Shown: one piece after another, positions 1 through 6,203 of the stretch
How positions within the stretch are numbered: position 1 is the first letter of the stretch
How the letters are laid out: each line of letters begins with the position of its first letter
Program-made: the position numbers and the translations under genes
Source of the DNA: Frankiales bacterium
Lineage (GTDB): Bacteria; Actinomycetota; Actinomycetes; JAFAQI01
NCBI GenBank assembly: GCA_019246495.1
Contig: JAFAQI010000578.1
Span: 1-8,140 of the forward strand
Direction: 5' to 3'
Length of the DNA: 8,140 bases
Notes under the pieces: model-generated
Told to the model about the DNA's origin: nothing
The model's input: the letters and a program-made list of their open reading frames with translations, nothing else
Database searches by the model: none

Positions 1-165
1 GAACGATCCGGTGAACGACGGGTTCTTGTCGATCACGTGCTTGTTGACCGTCGCACCGCCGTCGATCCAGTGGTTGAGTCCGGCGACCGCCGTCGCGATC
101 GCCATCGCCTGGATGACCACCTCGGCGGCGATGATGTAGGCGAGAACGTGATAGGCCCGGCGCAT
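1..165 (-). CDS. Small membrane protein, N-terminal part only (runs off left edge)
   Basis: Only the first 55 codons are in the window; the reading frame is open to the edge. It starts MRRAYHVLAYIIAAEVVIQA. Residues about 7-30 form a hydrophobic helix with a positively charged start (Arg2, Arg3), as expected for a first transmembrane segment with the N-terminus inside. A polar stretch (LNHWIDGGATVNKHVIDKN) follows and probably lies outside the membrane. The ATG is well supported: a strong Shine-Dalgarno sequence (GAGGGGG) lies six bases upstream, and a -35/-10 pair lies further up. The layout resembles short actinobacterial multi-helix membrane proteins of unknown function, perhaps DUF6220-like, but that is a weak recollection. 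No function can be given. It has the same strand as the nitroreductase gene upstream of it but probably its own promoter. Confidence 0.72.
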   Translation of the reverse strand, partial: MRRAYHVLAYIIAAEVVIQAMAIATAVAGLNHWIDGGATVNKHVIDKNPSFTGSF

Positions 166-171
166 CGAGCA

Positions 172-178
172 CCCCCTC
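172..178 (-). promoter_or_regulatory. Ribosome binding site of the left-edge membrane protein
   Basis: On the minus strand this reads GAGGGGG, a near-ideal match to the 16S rRNA tail, six bases before the ATG at 165. It is the clearest Shine-Dalgarno sequence in the window and fixes this start codon. Confidence 0.7.
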
Positions 179-189
179 GGTTGCCGCAC

Positions 190-218
190 ATCTCAACCGC
201 TTGCGGCACCCCCGTCAA
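190..218 (-). promoter_or_regulatory. Candidate housekeeping promoter for the left-edge membrane protein
   Basis: On the minus strand TTGACG (213-218) is followed by a 17-base spacer and TGAGAT (190-195). The -35 box matches the actinobacterial sigma-70-type consensus well; the -10 box lacks the usual A at its second position. The predicted transcription start near 183-184 gives a leader of about 18 bases containing the Shine-Dalgarno sequence. A 7-bp inverted repeat (TGCCGCA at 182-188, TGCGGCA at 202-208) overlaps the -10 region and spacer, and could be an operator or chance. This is motif inference only. Confidence 0.4.
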
Positions 219-240
219 GCACCGCGCCGAGTCGGGCGAT

Positions 241-849
241 TCAGTCGAAGATGGGCGGGCGGTCGCGCGTTCGTTTGAGCTCGTAGAAACCATCGGTGCC
301 GGCGACGAGCACGACACCGTCCCACAGCCGGCCCGCGGCCTCGCCGCGCGGGATGGGTGTAACCACGGGACCGAAGAAGGCAACTCCCTCGACGTGGATC
401 ACCGGTGTGCCGACGTCCATCCCGACGGGGTCCATCCCGGCGTGGTGCGAGGACCGCAGAGCGTCGTCGTACTCCGTCGACTCCGCCGCGTCCGCGAGCG
501 ACTCGGGCAGCCCGACCTCGCGGAGCGCTTCGACGAGCGTCTGGCGGTCCTTCGGCGCCTTCTCGTGGTGATAGCGCGTGCCCAGCGCGGTGTAGAGCGG
601 AAGCAGCACGTCATCGCCGTGCTGCGCCGCCGCTGCGATGCACAGCCGCACCGGCCCCCACGCGGCCTCCATCGCGGCGCGGTAGTCCTCCGGTAGGTCA
701 CGACCCTCGTTCAGCACGGCCAGCGACATCACGTGCCAACGGACGTTGATGTCACGAACCTGCTCGACCTCCAGGATCCAGCGGCTGGTGATCCAGGCCC
801 AGGGGCAGATCGGGTCGAACCAGAAGTCAGCCGTCGCCACGGGAGCCAT
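241..849 (-). CDS. Mycothiol-dependent nitroreductase, Rv2466c-like (DsbA/thioredoxin fold)
   Basis: A 202-residue protein close in length and sequence to M. tuberculosis Rv2466c as I remember it. That cytoplasmic DsbA-fold enzyme reduces nitro compounds (it activates the prodrug TP053) using mycothiol, and is linked to oxidative-stress defence. Conserved stretches seen here are [13 protein letters not shown] (7-19), [33 protein letters not shown], the cis-proline region [20 protein letters not shown], and the C-terminal [10 protein letters not shown]. The active-site motif is C15-P-W-A18, so the attacking cysteine is present but the second (resolving) cysteine of the M. tuberculosis CPWC motif is alanine. 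The ATG start gives an N-terminus of normal length; a GTG at codon 4 is a possible alternative. The gene is divergent from pepN across 28 bases, as in M. tuberculosis. Family is confident; the natural substrate is unknown. Confidence 0.88.
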   Translation of the reverse strand: MAPVATADFWFDPICPWAWITSRWILEVEQVRDINVRWHVMSLAVLNEGRDLPEDYRAAMEAAWGPVRLCIAAAAQHGDDVLLPLYTALGTRYHHEKAPKDRQTLVEALREVGLPESLADAAESTEYDDALRSSHHAGMDPVGMDVGTPVIHVEGVAFFGPVVTPIPRGEAAGRLWDGVVLVAGTDGFYELKRTRDRPPIFD

Positions 850-877
850 CCTGCCCTGTCATGACAGACTCGAACGC
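850..877. promoter_or_regulatory. Divergent intergenic region with a perfect 12-bp palindrome
   Basis: These 28 bases separate the start codons of the nitroreductase (minus) and pepN (plus). CTGTCATGACAG at 856-867 is a perfect palindrome, leaving 10 bases to the pepN GTG and 6 to the nitroreductase ATG. There is too little room for two complete promoters, so their upstream parts must lie within the opposite genes, or messages are leaderless or nearly so. A weak -10-like CAGACT (865-870) would place a transcript start at the pepN GTG itself. The palindrome could be an operator acting on both genes, but no regulator is identified. Confidence 0.4.
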
Positions 878-3400
878 GTGGCCACTGAGAACCTGACCCG
901 CGACGAGGCCCGCGAGCGCGCCCGCCTCATCGACGTCGCGACGTACGACGTCCACCTCGACCTGACGACCGCGGAGAAGGGCGAGCGGACATTCGAGTCG
1001 ACGTCGGAGATCGCCTTCTCGTGCCGCGAGCCGGGAGCTGCGGTGCATGTCGACATCACAGCTGATGCGATCACTGAGGCCACCTTGAACGGCACTCCCG
1101 TCGACGTCACAACGGCGTTCAACGGGCGCCGCCTGCAGCTCACGGACCTGGCTGAGTCCAACACTCTCCGCGTCGTTGCCGAGTGCGTCTATATGCGGAC
1201 GGGTGAGGGCTTGCACCGCTTCACCGACGTCGTCGACGGCGAGACCTACCTCTACACGCAGTTCGAGGCGTTCGAGGCGCACCGGATGTTTGCGTGCTTC
1301 GACCAGCCCGACATCAAGGCGTCGTTCCGTTTCGTCGTCGACGCACCCGAGCACTGGGTGGCGGTGTCCAACATGCCCGGCTCGGGCGAGAACGGGCACT
1401 GGGAGTTCGAGCCGACGCCCCGACAGTCGTCCTACATCACGGCACTCGTGGCCGGGCCGTACCACTCCGTGCACGACGAGCACGACGGCATCCCGCTCGG
1501 CCTCTACTGCCGACAGTCGATGGCCGACTTCCTCGACGCCGAAGACATCTTCACGATCACCAAGCAGGGGTTCGACTACTTCCACGAGGAGTTCGGCTAC
1601 CGCTACCCGTGGCCGAAGTACGACCAGCTCTTCGTTCCGGAGTTCAACGCCGGAGCGATGGAGAACGCCGGTTGCGTGACGTTCCTCGAGGACTATCTGT
1701 TCCGGTCCCGCACCACCGACGTCGCCTACGAGCGGCGCGCCGTCACGATCCTGCACGAGATGGCGCACATGTGGTTCGGCGATCTCGTGACGATGCGGTG
1801 GTGGGACGACCTCTGGCTCAACGAGTCGTTCGCCGAGTTCGTCTCGACGCGCGCCACCGCGGAAGCAACCCGCTGGCCCGACGTCTGGACGACGTTCTGC
1901 AACGTCGAGAAGGCATGGGCCTACCGGCAGGACCAGCTCCCGACGACGCACCCGATCGCGAGCGACATCGTCGACATCGAGGCCGTGAAGGTCAACTTCG
2001 ACGGCATCACCTATGCCAAGGGCGCCTCCGTCCTCAAGCAGCTCGCCTTCTACGTCGGGCAGGACGCGTTCACGCAGGCGCTTCGCGGCTACTTCCGCCG
2101 CCACGAGTTCAACAACACGACGCTTCAGGATCTGCTCGACGCGCTCGCCGATGCGAGTGGCCGCGATCTGTCGACGTGGTCCAAGGAGTGGCTCCAGACC
2201 GCCGGCGTCAACACACTCCGTCCCCAGTTCGAGCTGGACGCCGACGGCAACTTCGCCTCGTTCGCCGTCCTGCAGGAGACTCCCGAGGACTATCCGACGC
2301 TGCGGTCACACCGGTTGCGCATCGGGCTCTATGACCGCACCGGCGACGGCATGATCCGCCGCAGCCAGGTCGAGCTCGACGTCTCCGGTGCCGCCACCGA
2401 CGTGCCCGCGCTCGTCGGTCAGCGGCAGCCCGACCTCGTGCTCCTCAACGACGATGACCTGACCTACGCGAAGATCCGGCTGGACGACCGGTCGCTGCGC
2501 ACGCTTGTCGACCACGTCGGAGAGCTTCGCGAGCCGATGCCGCGGGCGCTCTGCTGGACGGCGGCGTGGGACATGGCCCGCGACGCGGAGATGCGTGCCG
2601 GCGACTACCTCGCGCTGGTCCTCGCGGGCATCGAGCAGGAGACCGAGACCGGCACCGTGGCGTCGCTGCTGCGCCTCGCCCGCCAGTCGGTGGTCGCCTT
2701 CGGCGACCCCGCGAAACGCGCCTCCCGCATGGAGACGCTGGCCAACCGCGCTCTCGAGCTTCTCGAGTCCGCAGAGCCGGGTAGCGACCGACAGCTCGAC
2801 TACGCGCGCGGACTCGCCGCCAACGCGACGACCGACGACCAGCTCGCGGTTGTGGCCGGGCTGCTGTCCGGCGAGCGGGGCTACGACGGCCTCGCCGTCG
2901 ACACGGAGCTGCGCTGGGCACTGCTCCAGCGCCTCGTCATCGTCGGCCGCGCTGCCGAGGACGAGATCAGCGCCGAGCTCGAACGTGACGAGACCGCCGC
3001 CGGCCGGCGGCACTCGCTGACGCTGCGCGCGGCCCGGCCGACGCCGGAAGCCAAGGAAGAAGCCTGGGCACTCGCCTTCGACGATGAGCTCCCCAATGCG
3101 GAGCAGGCGTCCGTCATCGCCGGCTTCTCCCAGTACGAACAGGCGGAGCTGCTCGCGCCGTACGTCGATCGATACTTCGCGGCGGTCGAGGACGCGTGGG
3201 AGAACAAGACGAGCGAGATGGCGCAGCAGATCGCGGTCGGGCTCTATCCCGTGACCCAGCTGAGCCAGCACACGCTCGACACGACCGACCGCTTCCTGCG
3301 CGAGCAGCAGCCGACGCCGGCGCTGCGCCGGCTCGTCACCGAGAGCCGGGACGGTCTCGCGCGGGCACTGCGCGCGCAGGCGTTCGACACCGCCGGCTGA
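878..3400 (+). CDS. pepN: Aminopeptidase N (M1 family zinc metallopeptidase)
   Basis: An 840-residue cytoplasmic aminopeptidase that removes N-terminal amino acids from peptides during protein turnover. The M1 layout is complete. It has an N-terminal beta domain with substrate-anchoring QFEA (128-131) and FACFDQPD, the exopeptidase motif GAMEN (259-263), and the zinc site HEMAH (His293, Glu294, His297) with the third ligand Glu316 in WLNESFAEF. The transition-state tyrosine is Tyr379 in TYAKG. A helical ERAP1-like C-terminal domain spans about 510-830. Length is normal for actinobacterial PepN. I chose GTG 878 because the protein then begins MATENLTRDEARERA, matching the family's N-terminus; the frame is open upstream to an ATG at 746, but that 44-residue extension would overlap the divergent gene and looks non-coding. 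No strong ribosome site precedes the GTG, which fits a leaderless or weakly led message. It converges on the DUF5130 gene. Confidence 0.96.
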   Translation: MATENLTRDEARERARLIDVATYDVHLDLTTAEKGERTFESTSEIAFSCREPGAAVHVDITADAITEATLNGTPVDVTTAFNGRRLQLTDLAESNTLRVVAECVYMRTGEGLHRFTDVVDGETYLYTQFEAFEAHRMFACFDQPDIKASFRFVVDAPEHWVAVSNMPGSGENGHWEFEPTPRQSSYITALVAGPYHSVHDEHDGIPLGLYCRQSMADFLDAEDIFTITKQGFDYFHEEFGYRYPWPKYDQLFVPEFNAGAMENAGCVTFLEDYLFRSRTTDVAYERRAVTILHEMAHMWFGDLVTMRWWDDLWLNESFAEFVSTRATAEATRWPDVWTTFCNVEKAWAYRQDQLPTTHPIASDIVDIEAVKVNFDGITYAKGASVLKQLAFYVGQDAFTQALRGYFRRHEFNNTTLQDLLDALADASGRDLSTWSKEWLQTAGVNTLRPQFELDADGNFASFAVLQETPEDYPTLRSHRLRIGLYDRTGDGMIRRSQVELDVSGAATDVPALVGQRQPDLVLLNDDDLTYAKIRLDDRSLRTLVDHVGELREPMPRALCWTAAWDMARDAEMRAGDYLALVLAGIEQETETGTVASLLRLARQSVVAFGDPAKRASRMETLANRALELLESAEPGSDRQLDYARGLAANATTDDQLAVVAGLLSGERGYDGLAVDTELRWALLQRLVIVGRAAEDEISAELERDETAAGRRHSLTLRAARPTPEAKEEAWALAFDDELPNAEQASVIAGFSQYEQAELLAPYVDRYFAAVEDAWENKTSEMAQQIAVGLYPVTQLSQHTLDTTDRFLREQQPTPALRRLVTESRDGLARALRAQAFDTAG

Positions 3401-3434
3401 GCGGCCGCGAGGTAAGCGGCAGCCTCAGGCGGTG
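3388..3434. terminator. Candidate bidirectional terminator hairpin between pepN and the DUF5130 gene
   Basis: A bulged stem covers the ends of both convergent genes. CACCGCC (3388-3394) pairs with GGCGGTG (3428-3434), GGCTG (3395-3399) with CAGCC (3420-3424), and CCGC (3405-3408) with GCGG (3416-3419) around a 7-base loop. There are bulges at 3400-3404 and 3425-3427. That is 16 pairs, nearly all G-C. Both stop codons (3398-3400 plus; 3425-3427 minus) lie inside. There is no T-tract on either side, which is common for actinobacterial hairpin terminators. Pairing was done by eye; termination is inferred. Confidence 0.5.
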
Positions 3435-3802
3435 AGCTGACGGCCCGAGGCCTCGGCAAGCATGCGCAGCCCCGTCACCACACCACCGACGAGGTCGCCA
3501 CCGGCGAAGGCGGTCGTCATGGACAGCGCGGCGAGCGCGCACGCCCGGTCGGTGAGCCGGTGGCTCGACTGCTTGCCGGTGACGATCTCCAGCTGCCGGT
3601 CGCCCGGAGCAACGAAGACCAGCACTCCACGGGACGACATCGGCCCGAGTGCGGCATGCAGCCGCTCGGCGTGGTCCCGGATGTCGCCCTCGGCAGCGCC
3701 GACGTAGACCGAGAAGTGCAGCCCGGTCTCGCCGGATGCGGAGCTGCACGCCCGGCTGATCTCTCGCACCTGGCCGTCGGTGAACGGCTCGTCGCTGGTC
3801 AT
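3425..3802 (-). CDS. DUF5130 / TPM-like protein of unknown function
   Basis: A 125-residue protein with no signal peptide. It has the order of elements seen in TPM-type domains: a helix (QVREISRACSSASGETG, 11-27), a strand (LHFSVYVG, 28-35), a helix with AERLHAALG (45-53), a strand pair GVLVFVAPGDRQLEIVTG (59-76), LTD (83-85), then a long C-terminal helical region rich in Gly and Ala (FAGGDLVGGVVTGLRMLAEA, 99-118). I recognise it as the actinobacterial DUF5130 family, to which M. tuberculosis Rv2468c probably belongs. The biochemical function is unknown. The ATG at 3802 leaves 7 bases after the stop of the preceding membrane-protein gene, implying translational coupling. A GTG at 3823 preceded by GAGGTGG is a possible earlier start that would overlap that gene by 14 bases. 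It is last in the minus-strand run. Confidence 0.78.
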   Translation of the reverse strand: MTSDEPFTDGQVREISRACSSASGETGLHFSVYVGAAEGDIRDHAERLHAALGPMSSRGVLVFVAPGDRQLEIVTGKQSSHRLTDRACALAALSMTTAFAGGDLVGGVVTGLRMLAEASGRQLTA

Positions 3803-3809
3803 GAACCGG

Positions 3810-4145
3810 CTACCACTCGGCACTGGCACCACCTCGTGCCGTTGCGCCCGGACGAGCACCGGCAAGCGCGGAGTCCGGGTCGTCCGGACCGTTGAACCAC
3901 AGCGGGTCGTGCTTCCACGGCCGCCCCGGCCGGTAACGCGGCCGGTTCAGCATCGACGGAAGGGCCGAGAAGAAAGAGATGACGAGGAACGCGCCGACCG
4001 GGATCAACACGTAGTAGACGATGACCAGCCCGGCGCCGAGCGGCTTGCCACGTACCTCGCCGGACTCGAGCGCGAACGCCGGACCCGCGGTCAACAGCAG
4101 GGTCGCGACCGCACCGATCACGCTGGCCAGCAGACGGGTCTTCAC
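3810..4145 (-). CDS. Small exported/membrane protein, unknown function
   Basis: A 111-residue protein I do not recognise by name. Residues 1-25 look like a signal peptide or first membrane anchor: Lys2 and Arg4, a hydrophobic core LLASVIGAVATLLLTAG, then AFA before LESGE, a signal-peptidase-like site. A second hydrophobic helix spans about 37-62 (LGAGLVIVYYVLIPVGAF onward). The tail has the motif YRPGRPWKHDPLWFNGP (71-87), whose Trp, Pro and Gly spacing looks conserved, then a low-complexity Ala/Gly end. The likely topology is a short outer segment and a cytoplasmic tail. I chose GTG 4145: it puts the basic residues at the N-terminus, and the upstream AGG lies 10 bases before it. A TTG at 4154 is possible but has no spaced ribosome site. 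malQ ends 11 bases upstream and the DUF5130 gene follows by 7 bases, so all three are probably co-transcribed. Confidence 0.75.
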   Translation of the reverse strand: MKTRLLASVIGAVATLLLTAGPAFALESGEVRGKPLGAGLVIVYYVLIPVGAFLVISFFSALPSMLNRPRYRPGRPWKHDPLWFNGPDDPDSALAGARPGATARGGASAEW

Positions 4146-4156
4146 GGCGGGCAAAC

Positions 4157-6175
4157 CTATCGGACCGCGGCCCGGAGCTCAGCGGCGAGGCGGGCGACGC
4201 GCGGGTCGGCGAGCAGCTCCTCCAGCAGCAGCGGCCGTCCCTCGGCATCGGCGATCGGCAACCGCCAGTTGGGGTACTCGTCCGTCGTACCCGGCAGGTT
4301 GGGCTGACGCAGATCCCCTACGGCGTCGCCCGGGGCGACGACGACGTAGCGGCTCGCCGTCCCGGCGACATAGCGGTGCAACGCGTCGACGACCTCATCC
4401 TCCGAGGCGTCGAGCGACGCGAGCACGCCGCTGGCGACGAGGTGCTTCATCAGCTCGTCGTGCTCATCGCGCCAGCGCTCGTCCTCGGCGTCCGGATCGT
4501 CGAGTAGCCCGTGGTCGCCGCGGATGCGGATGTGCTCGCCGCGGACCCAGGCCAGCGCGGTCGGCAGGTCGTGCGTCGTGACACTCGCCATCGCCTCGGC
4601 GCGCCAGTCGTCCTGCTGCTGCAACGGACCCTGCGCACCAGGCTCGACTTCGGCGCGTTCGAACCACAGCACCGAGCTTCCGAGCACACCGCGGTCGGCG
4701 AGCGTCTGCCGCACGGTCGGCGGCACGGTGCCCAGGTCCTCACCGACGACGATCGCGCCGGCCCGCTCTGCTTCGAGCGCGATGACACCGAGCAAGGCGT
4801 CGGCGTCGTACGAGACATAGGTGCCGTCGCGCGCGCCCGCACCTTCCGGGATCCACCACGCGCGGAACATGCCGAGGATGTGGTCGATGCGCACGCCGCC
4901 GGCATGCCGGAGCAGCGACCGCAGCATGTCGCGCAACGGCGAGTACGCCGCCTCGGCCAGCCGTTGCGGATGCCACGGCGGCATGCCCCAGTCCTGGCCC
5001 TGCTGGTTGAACATGTCGGGCGGCGCGCCGATCCGCGCGCCGAGCGCGAGCACGTCCTGAAGCATCCAAGCGTCGGCGCCGGCGGGGTCAGCGCCGACCG
5101 CGAGGTCGTGCACGACACCGACGTCCATCCCCCACTGCTGCCTGGCCTGCTCCTGCGTCACCGCCAGCTGCTCGTCGAGCAGGATCTGCAAGCCGGCGAA
5201 GAACCGCACCCGCTGCTCGAGCTCCCGCCCGGCCTCGCGCACCGCGGGTGAGTCCGCCCGCTGCAACGACTCCGGCCACGAACGCCAGTCGTTCCCGTGC
5301 ACTTCGCACAGCGCGCACCACGTCGCGAACGTCCAGAGGTCACCGTCGGTCGGCACCTCGTCGACCGCGCGCGGCTGCCGTTGCCAGAGCAGCTCGAGCG
5401 CGGCGAGCTTCGCCGTCCAGGCCGCGTCGCGGTCGATGCGATCGACGTCGTACGACGGGCGAAGCGCATCGACGGCCTCGCGCACCGCCGCGTCTGCCTC
5501 GCGATACCAGCGGGTGTCCTCGATGCGCAGGTAGAGCGGGTTGGTCCACCGGCGGCTGCCGGGGTAGTAGGGCGACGGCTGCATCGAGCCGTGGCGAGAA
5601 GGGTCGGTCGGCGCGACGGCGTGCAGCGGGTTGACGAGCACGAGGTCGCCGCCGTGCTCGGCGGTCCATTCGGTCAGCGTCGCCAAATCGGTGAGGTCGC
5701 CGACGCCCCACGACGCGGCCGACCGCAACGCATAGAGCTGCACCATGAAGCCCCAACCGCGCTTCGCGCGCGGGGTCACACGGTCGGGCGTCACGATCAC
5801 CGGAAGCAGCCCGTTGTCGGTCTCGAGGTGATGCCAGCCGAGCGGAAGACCGGCGGGCAGAAGCAGTCGGCCGCCGTCCGCGCCGAGGGTGCGATGCGTC
5901 CCGTCCTCCAGCCGCAGCAACGCGGCGCCGCCGACCGCGACGGTGGCGCCACGGGACTGCCGGGCGACGACGACGGACGGCGTGGGTGGCCGGCCGTCGA
6001 CTGCGGCGAGCGCCTGCCGCACCGCGGCGGCGTTGGATGCGTCGACGCCCATCGCTGCGAGCACACCGACGACGGCCTCACGCGACACCTCGACCGGACG
6101 CCGCAGCTGGTCGTCGTACGACGTGGCGACGCCGTAGGCAGCGGCGAGCCGGGCGAGGTCAGCGTCGACGGTCAC
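4157..6175 (-). CDS. malQ: 4-alpha-glucanotransferase (amylomaltase, GH77)
   Basis: A 672-residue cytoplasmic enzyme that transfers alpha-1,4-glucan segments between maltodextrins (disproportionation), used in maltose and glycogen metabolism. An actinobacterial N-terminal domain (about 1-140) precedes the GH77 barrel. Barrel motifs include WGFMVQLYALRS (141-152), SWGVGDL (155-161) and the substrate-binding SPYYPGSRRWTNPLYL (201-216). The catalytic nucleophile is Asp431 in RIDHILGMFR, the acid/base Glu479 in VVGEDLGTVP, and the transition-state stabiliser Asp536 in TTHDLPT; their 48 and 57 spacings fit the family. The C-terminus has the expected TTDEYPNWRLP. The GTG start gives the usual N-terminus (ADLARLAAAYGVATSYDD); its ribosome site is weak. 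It lies 28 bases after the amidase stop and 11 before the small membrane protein. No glycogen or maltose genes flank it in this window. Confidence 0.95.
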   Translation of the reverse strand: MTVDADLARLAAAYGVATSYDDQLRRPVEVSREAVVGVLAAMGVDASNAAAVRQALAAVDGRPPTPSVVVARQSRGATVAVGGAALLRLEDGTHRTLGADGGRLLLPAGLPLGWHHLETDNGLLPVIVTPDRVTPRAKRGWGFMVQLYALRSAASWGVGDLTDLATLTEWTAEHGGDLVLVNPLHAVAPTDPSRHGSMQPSPYYPGSRRWTNPLYLRIEDTRWYREADAAVREAVDALRPSYDVDRIDRDAAWTAKLAALELLWQRQPRAVDEVPTDGDLWTFATWCALCEVHGNDWRSWPESLQRADSPAVREAGRELEQRVRFFAGLQILLDEQLAVTQEQARQQWGMDVGVVHDLAVGADPAGADAWMLQDVLALGARIGAPPDMFNQQGQDWGMPPWHPQRLAEAAYSPLRDMLRSLLRHAGGVRIDHILGMFRAWWIPEGAGARDGTYVSYDADALLGVIALEAERAGAIVVGEDLGTVPPTVRQTLADRGVLGSSVLWFERAEVEPGAQGPLQQQDDWRAEAMASVTTHDLPTALAWVRGEHIRIRGDHGLLDDPDAEDERWRDEHDELMKHLVASGVLASLDASEDEVVDALHRYVAGTASRYVVVAPGDAVGDLRQPNLPGTTDEYPNWRLPIADAEGRPLLLEELLADPRVARLAAELRAAVR

Positions 6176-6203
6176 CCGCGCGTCGTACCCACCGCGGCGC
6201 TGA

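Noticed and set aside
746..877. N-terminal extension of pepN from the ATG at 746
   Set aside because: It would overlap the nitroreductase coding region by about 100 bases, its sequence is unlike PepN, and the family's normal N-terminus begins at the GTG at 878.
850..900. SigH/SigR-type stress promoter (GGAAT-N16-19-GTT) for the nitroreductase, expected because Rv2466c is in the SigH regulon of M. tuberculosis
   Set aside because: I looked upstream on the minus strand. A GTT is present (873-875) but no GGAA-like -35 lies at the right distance; the nearest candidate, GGGTC, mismatches the core.
827..2104. Long open frame (425 codons) on the minus strand opposite pepN, and similar long frames opposite pepN at 2306-3271, malQ at 5297-6301 and the amidase at 6327-7172
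   Set aside because: They are rich in Arg, Ala, Gly and Val with no recognisable domain and lie opposite strongly recognised genes. Long antisense frames are expected in such GC-rich coding sequence.
5446..6123. The exact palindromic 12-mer CGTCGTACGACG occurring twice (5446-5457 and 6112-6123)
   Set aside because: Both copies are inside malQ and encode Ser-Tyr-Asp with the preferred codons TCG TAC GAC. Codon bias explains them.
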